Below are positions 23,519 through 31,951 of a DNA stretch of 64,000 bases, piece by piece. The DNA lies in contig SVMI01000006.1 in NCBI GenBank assembly GCA_015067495.1, positions 1 to 64,000 of the forward strand. The letters run 5' to 3'. The stretch is from Oscillospiraceae bacterium. Its GTDB lineage: Bacteria; Bacillota; Clostridia; Oscillospirales; Oscillospiraceae. Below the pieces are notes generated by a model. That model did no database searches and was not told the DNA's origin. It worked only from the letters and a program-made list of their open reading frames with translations. Every line of letters starts with the position of its first letter. Position 1 is the stretch's first letter. The translations under genes were made by a program, and so were the position numbers.

Positions 23519-24166
23519 ATGCGGGATATACCGATCTTTACAACTGAATACGGTGTTGCGAGTCTGGTGCTGCGAGAGATCCCATACCGGCAGGAGGCGT
23601 ATATCTGCATCCATTCCAGCTGTCAGCCGAAGGAGTTGCTTGATGAATGTGTGGCGTTTTGCCGTTCCTGTGGCGCTGAAAAGATCTATGCTCGCGGACA
23701 TAAAATAGCAGAAGAATATCCGCTGCACACCGCTATTGTGAAGATGCGAGGTATCGCCCAAATCGATGAAAACAAGGTCGCGTGCCTTTTCCCTGTAACG
23801 GAGGATACGATCGCATCGTGGCGGCAGTTTTTGAATGAGCGGCTGAGAAATGTTGACAACGCTGGGACGCTGGCATCGCAGGGTGAAGCGGAGATTTTGC
23901 AGTCAGGCGGGGCGTATTTTGTCCATCACGGCGGAACGCTTTTGGGAGCAGGTTGGCTGAAGGATGGGGAGCTTCTGCTGATCGCGGCGATACCCGGAGA
24001 AGGAGAGCGCGTGCTGCATACCTTGCTGTCTATTCAGAAGGAACAGCCGGTGCAGCTTGAAGTGGCGTCTACCAATGTGCGGGCGATCCGTCTTTACGAA
24101 CGGTTCGGAATGATTCGTATGGAGGAGATTCGCCGCTGGTACAAAATATTTCCTCTTGACAAGTAA
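23519..24166 (+). CDS. GNAT-family acetyltransferase-like protein
   Basis: This 215-residue protein ends with a GNAT-type C-terminal motif (LEVASTNVRAIRLYERFGM), the usual acetyl-CoA-domain end. The first half is divergent, with a cysteine-rich CVAFCRSC stretch. It would transfer an acetyl group to an unknown substrate. The ATG at 23519 has an AAGAGGTG site; a longer upstream reading frame lacks one. It ends 6 bp before the -35 of the ylxM-ffh promoter. Confidence 0.75.
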   Translation: MRDIPIFTTEYGVASLVLREIPYRQEAYICIHSSCQPKELLDECVAFCRSCGAEKIYARGHKIAEEYPLHTAIVKMRGIAQIDENKVACLFPVTEDTIASWRQFLNERLRNVDNAGTLASQGEAEILQSGGAYFVHHGGTLLGAGWLKDGELLLIAAIPGEGERVLHTLLSIQKEQPVQLEVASTNVRAIRLYERFGMIRMEEIRRWYKIFPLDK

Positions 24167-24172
24167 AAATAC

Positions 24173-24201
24173 TTGACAAGTGGTAAATTATCATGTATAC
24201 T
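24173..24201 (+). promoter_or_regulatory. promoter of the ylxM-ffh operon
   Basis: A consensus TTGACA, a 17-bp spacer and TATACT. The -35 lies in CTTGACAAGT (24172-24181), which is an exact repeat of 24155-24164, 17 bp upstream. Confidence 0.82.
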
Positions 24202-24244
24202 GTGTCAGGCGTCAAGGGAAAAACCTTGTCAGAGGAGGTCAAGC

Positions 24245-24589
24245 ATGGATTCGCTGGAAATGATACTGCTTTTCGATTATTACGGCGACCTTCTGACCGA
24301 GCGTCAAAAGCTTTGCTTTGATATGCACTACAATCAGGATCTCTCCCTTGGGGAGATCGCGCAGGAATTGTCCATCAGCCGTCAGGCTGTGTACGATAAC
24401 CTCAGCCGCACCGAAGCGCTGCTGAGAAACATGGAAGAGAAGACAGGTCTTGTCAGCCGTGACAGGCTGTTCCGCAAGGCGATGAGCACCATCGGTGAAA
24501 AAGCAGCTGTGCTTGCAAAGCACCCGGATGCCGCTGTGGCGCAGCTTGCATCGGAAATTCTCTCCTGTGTCAACGCTTTCGAGGAGTAA
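24245..24589 (+). CDS. ylxM: YlxM/p13 family DNA-binding protein
   Basis: This 114-residue helix-turn-helix protein of the YlxM family has a sigma-70 region 4-like fold (LTERQKLCFDMHYNQDLSLG; then ELSISRQAVYDNLSR). YlxM is encoded next to ffh in most Firmicutes and is thought to assist signal recognition particle function. The ATG at 24245 has a GAGGAGG site. It ends 3 bp before ffh. Confidence 0.92.
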   Translation: MDSLEMILLFDYYGDLLTERQKLCFDMHYNQDLSLGEIAQELSISRQAVYDNLSRTEALLRNMEEKTGLVSRDRLFRKAMSTIGEKAAVLAKHPDAAVAQLASEILSCVNAFEE

Positions 24590-24592
24590 ACT

Positions 24593-25942
24593 ATGGCATT
24601 TGAAGGCTTAACTGAAAAAATTTCCGCAACCTTCAGAAGACTGCGCGGCAAGGGTCGCCTGAAAGAGTCTGATGTCAAGGAAGCCATGCGTGAGATCCGC
24701 ATGGCACTTCTGGAAGCGGATGTCAGCTATAAGGTTGTCAAGGATTTTACAAAGTCAGTCACAGAGCGCTGCGTCGGTGTGGATGTTCTGGAATCGCTGA
24801 CACCTGCCCAGATGATCATCAAGATCGTCAACGAGGAGCTGACAAAGCTCATGGGCAGCGATGCAAAGCACATCACCATCAATCCCAACGGACCTACCGT
24901 TGTGATGCTGGTTGGCCTGCAGGGTGCCGGTAAGACTACAAACGGCAGTAAGCTGGCAGGTCTGATGAAGCGGCAGGGCAAGAACCCGCTGCTGGTCGCC
25001 TGCGATATCTACCGTCCTGCTGCAATTACCCAGCTGAAGGTCTGCGGCGAAAAATTGGGTATTCCCGTTTTCGAGCGCGGCACACAAAGTCCTATTGACA
25101 CGGCGAAGGAAGCTGTCCTCTATGCCCGCCAGCGCGGTCATGATATGGTATTTCTGGATACTGCCGGCCGTCTGCATGTGGACGAAGTCCTGATGGATGA
25201 GCTGAAGAGCATCAAGGCGGCTGTCAAGCCGGATGAGATCATGCTGGTGGTCGACGCAATGACCGGTCAGGATGCTGTCAATGCGGCGCAGAGCTTTAAT
25301 GAATGGCTGGATATCGATGCCGTGATGCTGACCAAGCTGGACGGCGATGCCCGCGGCGGTGCTGCGCTGTCTGTCCGCGCGGTGACAGGAAAGCCCATCA
25401 AGTTTGCCGGCATCGGAGAAAAGCTGGAGGATATCGAGCAGTTCCACCCCGACCGTATGGCAAGCCGCATCCTCGGCATGGGCGACGTGCTTACGCTGAT
25501 CGAGAAGGCGGAAAAAGCATTTGATGCCAAGAAAGCTGCGGAGCTGGAGGAACATCTCCGATCCAATAAGTTTACCCTGCAGGATTACTACGATCAGCTT
25601 GTGCAGATGAAGAGCATGGGCTCGATGGAAGAGATCCTTGCGCAGATCCCCGGCGGTGCCGGTCTCAAGGGCGTCAAGATCGACGAGAAGACGATGGCAA
25701 GAACCGAAGCCATCATCCTGTCCATGACCCCCAAGGAACGGGAAAATCCCAATATCATCGCCGCTTCCCGCAAAAAGCGCATCGCAGCCGGCTCCGGCGT
25801 AAAGGTCGAGGATGTCAACCGCCTGCTCAAGTCCTTTGAGCAGATGCAAAAGCTCATCAAGCAATTTTCCGGCCCCGGTATGGGCAAGAAAATGAAGCGC
25901 ATGAAGAGCTTTGGCGGTTTTGGCGGATTCCCCGGCTTCTGA
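24593..25942 (+). CDS. ffh: signal recognition particle protein Ffh (SRP54)
   Basis: This 449-residue SRP GTPase has an N domain, a G domain with P-loop GLQGAGKTT (about 108-116), DTAGR and [10 protein letters not shown], and a Met-rich M domain ending in a GGFGGFPGF tail. It binds 4.5S/SRP RNA and the signal peptides of proteins going to the membrane. Length and order are normal for the family. It is in the operon with ylxM, rpsP, khpA, rimM and trmD. Confidence 0.97.
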   Translation: MAFEGLTEKISATFRRLRGKGRLKESDVKEAMREIRMALLEADVSYKVVKDFTKSVTERCVGVDVLESLTPAQMIIKIVNEELTKLMGSDAKHITINPNGPTVVMLVGLQGAGKTTNGSKLAGLMKRQGKNPLLVACDIYRPAAITQLKVCGEKLGIPVFERGTQSPIDTAKEAVLYARQRGHDMVFLDTAGRLHVDEVLMDELKSIKAAVKPDEIMLVVDAMTGQDAVNAAQSFNEWLDIDAVMLTKLDGDARGGAALSVRAVTGKPIKFAGIGEKLEDIEQFHPDRMASRILGMGDVLTLIEKAEKAFDAKKAAELEEHLRSNKFTLQDYYDQLVQMKSMGSMEEILAQIPGGAGLKGVKIDEKTMARTEAIILSMTPKERENPNIIAASRKKRIAAGSGVKVEDVNRLLKSFEQMQKLIKQFSGPGMGKKMKRMKSFGGFGGFPGF

Positions 25943-26006
25943 TCTGTTCGCTCTAAGCAACTCGCTTTGCGATATATTTTTTGATTATTTTTTGGAGGTG
26001 AAACCC

Positions 26007-26246
26007 ATGGTTAAAATCAGACTGAGAAGAATGGGCGCTAAGAAGGCTCCTTTCTACCGTATTGTTGTTGCTGACGCTCGCAGCCCCCGTGATGGCCGCT
26101 GCATCGAAGAGATCGGTACCTACAATCCTATGCTCGCATCCGACAACATCACTGTCGACGCTGAGAAGGCACAGAATTGGATCAAGAACGGCGCTCAGCC
26201 CACTGACACTGTTCGTGGTCTGCTGAAGAAAGCCGGCGTGCTGTAA
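26007..26246 (+). CDS. rpsP: 30S ribosomal protein S16
   Basis: This 79-residue S16 starts [21 protein letters not shown] and has the normal family length. A TTTGGAGGTG site 8 bp upstream selects the ATG at 26007. It is part of the SRP/ribosome maturation operon. Confidence 0.97.
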   Translation: MVKIRLRRMGAKKAPFYRIVVADARSPRDGRCIEEIGTYNPMLASDNITVDAEKAQNWIKNGAQPTDTVRGLLKKAGVL

Positions 26247-26270
26247 TAGCCCCCGGAAGGAGTAAACCCA

Positions 26271-26501
26271 ATGAAAGAACTTTTGCTGTATATGGCAAAG
26301 AATCTGGTGGATGATCCCGAAGCTGTCTCCGTCACCGAGATCGATGGCGAGGACGGAAAAGTATTGGAGCTGCGCGTTGCAGAAGCCGATATGGGTAAGG
26401 TGATCGGTCGCCAGGGTCGGATCGCCAAGGAGATCCGTACCATCATCAAGACGGTTGCTCTGCGCACGGGCGAAAGAGTTTCTGTCGAAATTGTGGATTA
26501 A
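26271..26501 (+). CDS. khpA: KH-domain RNA-binding protein KhpA
   Basis: This 76-residue single KH-domain protein has the GxxG loop in VIGRQGRIAKEIRTI. KhpA binds RNA together with KhpB/Jag and affects cell division and translation in Firmicutes. An AAGGAG site precedes the ATG. Its place between rpsP and rimM is standard. Confidence 0.95.
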   Translation: MKELLLYMAKNLVDDPEAVSVTEIDGEDGKVLELRVAEADMGKVIGRQGRIAKEIRTIIKTVALRTGERVSVEIVD

Positions 26502-26553
26502 CGGGTATGCGTGGCGGCTGCGTCACGCATTTCTCGTTTTTGGGAGGAAGATT

Positions 26554-27054
26554 ATGAAGCAGATGTATATCGATGCGGGGGAGATCGTCACCACCCATGG
26601 TGTCCGTGGTGAGATGAAGGTTCTGCCGTGGCTGGACTGCCCCGAAATGCTTTGCGAATTTGAACGTTGCCGCATTGATGGCAAGGAATATGAGATCGAA
26701 TCCTGCCGTGTGCAGAAAAGCTGCAATCTTGTGAAGCTTTCCGGCATCGATACCATGGAAGCTGCGCAGGCAATGCGGGGAAAGACTGTCCAGCTTTACA
26801 GAGAGGATATTGACGATGAGGTCATCTTCGCTGTGGAGCTGCTGGGTGTGCAGGTATTCTGCGAGGGCGAATGCATCGGTCAGATCATCGGCGTGGATGA
26901 CTATCCCGGAAATTCGGTCTATGTCGTCGGCAAGACACCTGATAAGGCAGAGTATATGATCCCTGCGGTGAAGGCGTTTATCCTTTCGACGGATCTTGAG
27001 AAAAATGAAATGCAGGTAAAACTCATTGAGGGGATGCGGATCGATGAGAATTGA
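26554..27054 (+). CDS. rimM: 16S rRNA processing protein RimM
   Basis: This 166-residue RimM binds S19 and helps 30S maturation. The N-terminal GEIVTTHGVRGEMKVLPWLD and the PRC-barrel region (FAVELLGVQVF through DYPGNSVYVV and YMIPAVKAFI) are typical. A GGGAGG site selects the ATG at 26554. Its end overlaps the trmD start by 11 bp. Confidence 0.95.
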   Translation: MKQMYIDAGEIVTTHGVRGEMKVLPWLDCPEMLCEFERCRIDGKEYEIESCRVQKSCNLVKLSGIDTMEAAQAMRGKTVQLYREDIDDEVIFAVELLGVQVFCEGECIGQIIGVDDYPGNSVYVVGKTPDKAEYMIPAVKAFILSTDLEKNEMQVKLIEGMRIDEN

Positions 27055-27790
27055 TATTCTGACGCTGTTCCCGGAAACGTTGGGCGATGTGCTGTCTGAG
27101 AGCATTCTCGGACGTGCGCAGGAGCGGGGCTTTATCCGCATCGAGACCCACCAGATCCGTGACTATACTGCCAACAAGCAGAATCAGGTGGACGATTATC
27201 CTTATGGCGGCGGACGGGGTGCTGTGATGGCAGCTGACCCGCTGTATCGTTGTTGGGAAGCGGTCTGCGATGAAGCGGGCGGCCCGGTGCATACCATCTA
27301 TCTGTCCCCCTGCGGGCATACCTTCAAGCAGGCAGATGCCATCCGTTTGAGCAAAATGGATAATTTGATTTTGGTCTGCGGTCATTATGAGGGCATCGAT
27401 CAGCGCTTTATCGACGAATGCGTGGATGAGGAGATCTCCCTTGGTGACTTTGTACTCACCGGCGGCGAGATCGCTGCCATGGCGGTGACGGATGCGGTTT
27501 GCCGTATGGTACCCGGCGTCCTTGCAGACCCGGAATGCTTTGAGGATGAGAGCCATTTCAATGGCATGCTGGAATATCCCCAGTATACCCGCCCGGCGGT
27601 GTGGCACGGAAGGGAGATCCCCCAGATCCTTGTTTCCGGCAACCATGAAAAGGTGCGCCAGTGGCGCAGAAAGCAGTCCATCCGACGCACTCGGGAGCGT
27701 CGACCTGATATGTATGAAAAGCTCGACCTCACCTCCAAGCAGGACATAAAGCTCCTGAAGGAGCTGGAAGCCGAGGATGATAGCATGTAA
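27044..27790 (+). CDS. trmD: tRNA (guanine37-N1)-methyltransferase
   Basis: This 248-residue SPOUT enzyme makes m1G37 in tRNA. The N-terminus is MRIDILTLFPE. The SAM-binding trefoil knot has LVCGHYEGIDQRFI and the SLGDFVLTGGE segment. The start ATG overlaps the rimM end. It is the last gene of the operon; rplS, which usually follows trmD, is about 19 kb away. Confidence 0.96.
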   Translation: MRIDILTLFPETLGDVLSESILGRAQERGFIRIETHQIRDYTANKQNQVDDYPYGGGRGAVMAADPLYRCWEAVCDEAGGPVHTIYLSPCGHTFKQADAIRLSKMDNLILVCGHYEGIDQRFIDECVDEEISLGDFVLTGGEIAAMAVTDAVCRMVPGVLADPECFEDESHFNGMLEYPQYTRPAVWHGREIPQILVSGNHEKVRQWRRKQSIRRTRERRPDMYEKLDLTSKQDIKLLKELEAEDDSM

Positions 27791-27819
27791 AAACCGGAAG
27801 GATAGCCTTCCGGTTTTTG
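27790..27819 (+). terminator. terminator of the ffh-trmD operon
   Basis: A perfect 12-bp stem AAAACCGGAAGG / CCTTCCGGTTTT with loop ATAG and a short T-tract. It also lies at the end of the converging TetR gene. Confidence 0.88.
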
Positions 27820-27827
27820 CTTATATT

Positions 27828-28346
27828 TTACCGACCGCGATACTCCTGACGTAATACCTCTGCCATTTCCTCCGGGGATTCCTTGCAGCCGCCGGCAAGC
27901 CACAGCTTGATAATGGCGTTCAGACCATTCCGAAAAAACTCAATATGATATCTGAGGTTTTCGGAAACATGTTCCATTTCTGCGCGTCTTGGGTCGCAGA
28001 CGGAAATCAGATGCTTTTCGTCATAGCACAGCTTGAAGTAGGTTTTGTAAAAAAGCTGGTTTTCCTTGATGTGGGTAAACATCATGAGTGCACCGCTTCG
28101 CTGGTTAAAGTAGTCATAATCAGCAAAAAGATTACTGAAATCCTGTTCCAGCTTATGCCTTGTTTTATCGGCAAGGTCAAATATGTCCACATAATTTGCG
28201 TAGAAAGTACTGCGGTTCAGACCTGTCATTTTAATCAAATCGGAGACGGTGATTTCCTTGATTTCACGGCTTTGCAGCAGCTCGATAAAGGCCCTTTCTA
28301 TTTTCTCCTGTGATTCCTTGCGTCGTTTATTATTCTTTACATTCAT
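27828..28346 (-). CDS. TetR-family transcriptional regulator
   Basis: This regulator of about 172 residues has an N-terminal helix-turn-helix (ITVSDLIKMTGLNRSTFYANY) and a C-terminal domain of the type seen in the DhaS-like TetR_C group (FLAYF/NGLNAIIKLWLAGGC-like end). The ATG at 28346 follows a TTGGGGAAA site; a GTG 24 bp upstream is an alternative. The gap to the divergent membrane-protein pair carries a 12-bp inverted repeat. It is therefore likely to control both itself and that pair. Confidence 0.88.
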   Translation of the reverse strand: MNVKNNKRRKESQEKIERAFIELLQSREIKEITVSDLIKMTGLNRSTFYANYVDIFDLADKTRHKLEQDFSNLFADYDYFNQRSGALMMFTHIKENQLFYKTYFKLCYDEKHLISVCDPRRAEMEHVSENLRYHIEFFRNGLNAIIKLWLAGGCKESPEEMAEVLRQEYRGR

Positions 28347-28363
28347 GTTATTTCCCCAATATT

Positions 28364-28444
28364 CCAACACTTGTTGTGAAACTGATGATTGTTTTTTATG
28401 CCGGAAATAGTATACTACACATGCAGTAAAAAAACAAGTGTTGG
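28364..28444. promoter_or_regulatory. divergent regulatory region with TetR operator candidates
   Basis: CCAACACTTGTT at 28364-28375 and its exact reverse complement AACAAGTGTTGG at 28433-28444 face each other across 57 bp. Between them lie a + strand -10 TATACT (28411-28416) and a -35-like TTGTTT near 28389. Each 12-mer is itself nearly palindromic, as TetR sites are. Confidence 0.65.
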
Positions 28445-28461
28445 TTTAATGGAGGTTATGT

Positions 28462-28830
28462 ATGAAAAAAAGTAGCTTTATTGCATTGGTGATGGGAACG
28501 GTCAGCGGCGTGCTGTTTGCGTTGGGCATGTGTATGGCACTGCTGCCGGAGTGGAATGCCTTTACAGAGGGCGTTATTCTGGGCGGTGTCGGTATTGTGT
28601 TCGGTGCGGTCACTGCGCTGGTCTGGTTCAAGATGGAGAACAAAAAGCTGCCCCGAATCAACGGGAAAAATGCTCTGCGCGTTCTTTATGCCATTGCAGC
28701 TGTTTTGATTCTGGGTGTTGGCATGTGTATGTGTCTTGTATGGGAGCAGATCGTATGGGGCACACTTGTTGGTCTGCTGGGTATCGTGATGCTGATCGCA
28801 CTGATCCCGATGATCAAGGGCATCAAATGA
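28462..28830 (+). CDS. small membrane protein
   Basis: I do not recognise this 122-residue protein with four predicted membrane segments arranged as two similar hairpins (VSGVLFALGMCMALLPEW and ILGVGMCMCLVWEQIVWG are alike). That suggests an internal duplication. A GGAGG site precedes the ATG. It ends in a 4-bp overlap with the next membrane-protein gene, and both lie opposite a TetR regulator. A drug- or lipid-related membrane function is possible. Confidence 0.8.
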   Translation: MKKSSFIALVMGTVSGVLFALGMCMALLPEWNAFTEGVILGGVGIVFGAVTALVWFKMENKKLPRINGKNALRVLYAIAAVLILGVGMCMCLVWEQIVWGTLVGLLGIVMLIALIPMIKGIK

Positions 28831-29612
28831 AGCTGGTAAAAATCGTAAAGAATCCGTACACAGGTCTTGCACTGAATTTCGTCTACGCGGTGGGAAATTG
28901 TGCTGTTGGATTTCTGTCCGGCTCTTGGTGGTTTATTGCGGTGGGTGCTTATTATGCGGTGCTTACGACGACCCGGTTTTCTGTTGTACAGATCAAACGA
29001 AAAGCAAAGGGAAACTATGATACCGAGCTTTTTGCAAGGCGGATCACGGGCATTTTGTTGGTAGTGCTTTCTGTCTGCATCGTAGGTGTGAATATTTTAG
29101 CCGCCGTAAAAGAGCGGGGGACAGCATTCCACACAATCGTTATGATTACCATTGCGACCTATACATTCACAAAAATAACCATCGCGATCGTTGGGATGGT
29201 CAAAGCAAGGCATGCCGGTTCGCCGGCATTAAAGACGCTTCGGAATATCTCCTTGGCGGATGCCTGCGTTTCCATCTATACGATGCAAAGGTCAATGCTT
29301 CAATCCTTTCCGGGTCTGACGACGGGGGAAATTCAACTGTTCAATATTCTGACGGGAACAGCGGTGTGGCTTATCGTGCTGTTTCTCGGCATCAACCTGA
29401 TTGGAGGAAAAAGGATCGACATGGCAAAATCAAAGATCGTAACAGCAACAGAACAAATTGCAGGGGCTGTGACAGACGGCTATAAGAGAATCGAAAAGGG
29501 CGTTACAGCGGGCTATACCAAGCTCGAGGATAAGTTTGTGGCGGCGTACCTGACGAAAGACGGTGAAACCGTTGAAGAAGCAAAGGAACGTCTGAAAAAA
29601 GGTCAGAATTAA
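28827..29612 (+). CDS. membrane protein of unknown function
   Basis: This 261-residue protein has about five or six hydrophobic segments in the first 190 residues, then a hydrophilic helical tail of about 65 residues (KIVTATEQIAGAVTDGYKRI onward, with repeated GYxK/R units). The ATG overlaps the previous stop codon (ATGA), so the two are coupled. No known transporter signature is evident. A hairpin follows. The TetR gene opposite suggests inducible expression. Confidence 0.8.
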   Translation: MKLVKIVKNPYTGLALNFVYAVGNCAVGFLSGSWWFIAVGAYYAVLTTTRFSVVQIKRKAKGNYDTELFARRITGILLVVLSVCIVGVNILAAVKERGTAFHTIVMITIATYTFTKITIAIVGMVKARHAGSPALKTLRNISLADACVSIYTMQRSMLQSFPGLTTGEIQLFNILTGTAVWLIVLFLGINLIGGKRIDMAKSKIVTATEQIAGAVTDGYKRIEKGVTAGYTKLEDKFVAAYLTKDGETVEEAKERLKKGQN

Positions 29613-29618
29613 AAACCA

Positions 29619-29646
29619 GCGGCAGGGAGTAAAAACTCTCTGCCGC
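29619..29646. terminator. hairpin between converging genes
   Basis: A 12-bp stem GCGGCAGGGAGT / ACTCTCTGCCGC with one non-canonical pair and an AAAA loop. The T-tract is weak in the + direction. It lies between the membrane-protein pair and the ThrE-like gene. Confidence 0.6.
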
Positions 29647-29659
29647 TTAAGTATAGCTG

Positions 29660-30883
29660 TTATTTTCTCTTTCGCCGCGCTGTTGTCATGCGGAAGATGG
29701 TAACCACCAGCAAAATGCCCAGTGCCATGGCACCTGCGATCGACAAGGTGAAAATGCCCTGACTAGCGAAGCGCTCCATGTCGCCCTCCATCGCGCGAAG
29801 AATGGTGTAGTAAACACCCGAGCCGGGGATGAGGGGGAAGATCGATACCACGAGGTAGGAGGTCGCGGGATATTTGCGGATTCTGGCGAGGATCTCGGAG
29901 TACAGCGACGCAACCACAGCACTTATAAAGTAAGCGGCGATCTCACCGACACCCAGCTTCAGGCTGACAGCATAGCCTGCCCACGCAAACACACCGCCCA
30001 GTGCACATAGGAAGATGCCGGGACCGTGAATGTTATATATGATCGCAAAGCCGATGCAGGCAAAGAAGCTTGCAAGACATTGGAAGGCAATGTTATAGGG
30101 AATGGGGGGCTGGCTGACCGGAATTTCATGGATCAGGTCAGCAACATTCCATGCTGCCGCAACACCGAGGGCGATGGCAACAGCGATCAGCAGCACTTGC
30201 ACCATGCGGTTAATGCCCGAGTTGGTGTCGCCATAGATGATGTCACGCATGGCGTTTGTAAAGAGCAGACCCGGAACAAGCAGCATCAACGCACCGATTG
30301 CCACCATATCCGCGCGGATGCCGGGGATCAGCGCGGCACTGATATATGCAAGCAGAGCCATAGGGAAGGCCGCTGCAATGGTCTTGAAAAAGGGATTGGC
30401 ATCCAGATGATCAAGCCCATAGTTCACAAGACCGACCACCAGACCGCAGACAGCCGACAGTAGGGCATCCCAAACAGAACCGCCAAACAGTAGGGAAAAG
30501 CCGAATGCGCCGAAAGCATTGCCAAACAGCAGCCATGGCAGATTAAAGGAACGGATGTTGCGTTTGGTTTCCTTCAGCCAATGGATGGCAGTATCAAGAT
30601 CCGGGCGTTCCATGCACAGCTTGCGGCTGAGATTGGAGTAACGCTCAACAGCATCCAGATTGCTGCCGTGACCGCCGATGCGGCGCATACGGGCAATGGG
30701 GGTATCGTCCTCCGTCAGAATGCTGATGTGCATGCAGTTGGGGATGACAAAAGCATCGCCCGTGACTCCGTAGGCAGCCAGCAGACGCAAAATGCTCTCT
30801 TCCACGCGGAAGGTTTCGGCACCGTTCATGGCAAGGTGATAGCCAAGATCCGTTGCAAGATCCAAAAGCTTGGAGTACTCCAT
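29660..30883 (-). CDS. threonine/serine exporter family protein (ThrE type)
   Basis: This 407-residue membrane protein contains both ThrE domains. The N-terminal part (about residues 5-250) has the NGAETFRVEESI and RIGGHGSNLDAVE signatures. The C-terminal four-helix ThrE_2 part (about 265-400) has FPLIPGSGVYYTI. In many bacteria these are two proteins (YjjP/YjjB-like); here they are fused, as in actinobacterial ThrE. It probably exports threonine, serine or a small carboxylate. A GGGAGG site precedes the ATG. Confidence 0.88.
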   Translation of the reverse strand: MEYSKLLDLATDLGYHLAMNGAETFRVEESILRLLAAYGVTGDAFVIPNCMHISILTEDDTPIARMRRIGGHGSNLDAVERYSNLSRKLCMERPDLDTAIHWLKETKRNIRSFNLPWLLFGNAFGAFGFSLLFGGSVWDALLSAVCGLVVGLVNYGLDHLDANPFFKTIAAAFPMALLAYISAALIPGIRADMVAIGALMLLVPGLLFTNAMRDIIYGDTNSGINRMVQVLLIAVAIALGVAAAWNVADLIHEIPVSQPPIPYNIAFQCLASFFACIGFAIIYNIHGPGIFLCALGGVFAWAGYAVSLKLGVGEIAAYFISAVVASLYSEILARIRKYPATSYLVVSIFPLIPGSGVYYTILRAMEGDMERFASQGIFTLSIAGAMALGILLVVTIFRMTTARRKRK

Positions 30884-30950
30884 TTCGTACCTCCCAAATT
30901 GGGTTTATGCAATCAGTATAGCACACAATCGACAAAATACAAGAGAGAAA

Positions 30951-30974
30951 ACCCGCCGAATTGCTTCGGCGGGT
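30951..30974 (-). terminator. terminator after the DegV gene
   Basis: A perfect 10-bp stem ACCCGCCGAA / TTCGGCGGGT with a 4-nt loop; on the minus strand it is followed by TTTTCTCTCTT. Confidence 0.8.
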
Positions 30975-30979
30975 AAAAA

Positions 30980-31822
30980 TTATTTGCGGACGAACAGGAC
31001 GCCCAAAGTACCGGGGCCGCAGTGGCAGGAAACGGTGCAGCCGGCGGTGGTCTCGTAGACAGTATCAAAGTTGCCGTATGCGTCGATCGCTTCCTTGACG
31101 GCAGCCAGACACTGATCAGTCACGGGGGTGTAGGTCAGGAACATCTCACTGCGGTCGAGGTCGTCGCGGTCAGTCAGACGGTCCTTGACGTAGCTTGCAA
31201 GGCATTTTGCGTAAGCACCGCGGTACTTCTTCACCACAGACATTTTGCCGTCTCTGACCTCAATGCAGGGCTTCAGATTCAAAAGGTTTGCGCCCAGTGC
31301 CGCAGCAGCGGAGCAGCGACCGCCCTTGACCATATAGTCCAGACGATCCAGAACGAAGCTGGCTTCTACCCGGGGAGTGAAGGCGTTGAGCTTTTCCACG
31401 ATCTCGTCGATGGAGTCGCAGGATTTTGCAAGGCGGCATGCCTCCAGCACCACAAGACCCTGACCTGTGGACAGATTGCGGGAGTCAATGACATAGACAT
31501 TGTTGAATTCCTCTGCGGCAATGCAGGCATTTTGATGGCTGCCGGAGAAGCCGGAGCTGATGTTGATGTGGATCACGGCATCATAATCGCTTGCATATTC
31601 AGCGAACAGCTCCTGATACTGACCGATGCTGAAGGCGGCGGTGCTGCACAGATCGCCGCCGGCTGCCACGTGGGCAAAAATATCGGCGGGAGTGATGTCA
31701 ATGCCATCGGTAAACTGCTCACCGGCTTTGACGATCGTCAGATGAGCAAGAGATATGTTGTGCTTTTCCAGCAATTCAGGGGAAAGATCGCAGGTGCTGT
31801 CGGAGAGAATTTTAATGTTCAT
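30980..31822 (-). CDS. DegV family fatty acid-binding protein
   Basis: This 280-residue DegV-family protein (FakB type) binds a fatty acid and presents it to the kinase FakA. Typical segments are SDSTCDLSPELLEKHNI at the start, FTDGIDI, STAAFSIGQYQELF, INISSGFSGSHQNA and the C-terminal CHCGPGTLG. No FakA kinase is in the window. An AAAGGAG site precedes the ATG. It is divergent from copA. Confidence 0.92.
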   Translation of the reverse strand: MNIKILSDSTCDLSPELLEKHNISLAHLTIVKAGEQFTDGIDITPADIFAHVAAGGDLCSTAAFSIGQYQELFAEYASDYDAVIHINISSGFSGSHQNACIAAEEFNNVYVIDSRNLSTGQGLVVLEACRLAKSCDSIDEIVEKLNAFTPRVEASFVLDRLDYMVKGGRCSAAAALGANLLNLKPCIEVRDGKMSVVKKYRGAYAKCLASYVKDRLTDRDDLDRSEMFLTYTPVTDQCLAAVKEAIDAYGNFDTVYETTAGCTVSCHCGPGTLGVLFVRK

Positions 31823-31870
31823 AATACAAACTCCTTTGACTTGAGTCGATTGTCAGAATAAATTTTTTGC

Positions 31871-31898
31871 TTGAAGTTTTAAGCGGATATGGTAAAAT
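31871..31898 (+). promoter_or_regulatory. promoter of copA
   Basis: TTGAAG, a 16-bp spacer and TAAAAT lie 53 bp upstream of the copA start. No clear CopY or CsoR box was recognised. Confidence 0.55.
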
Positions 31899-31951
31899 AG
31901 TATCACAGAATTATATTTCCGTCAAGTATTGTCATTTTTGGAGAAAGTTGT

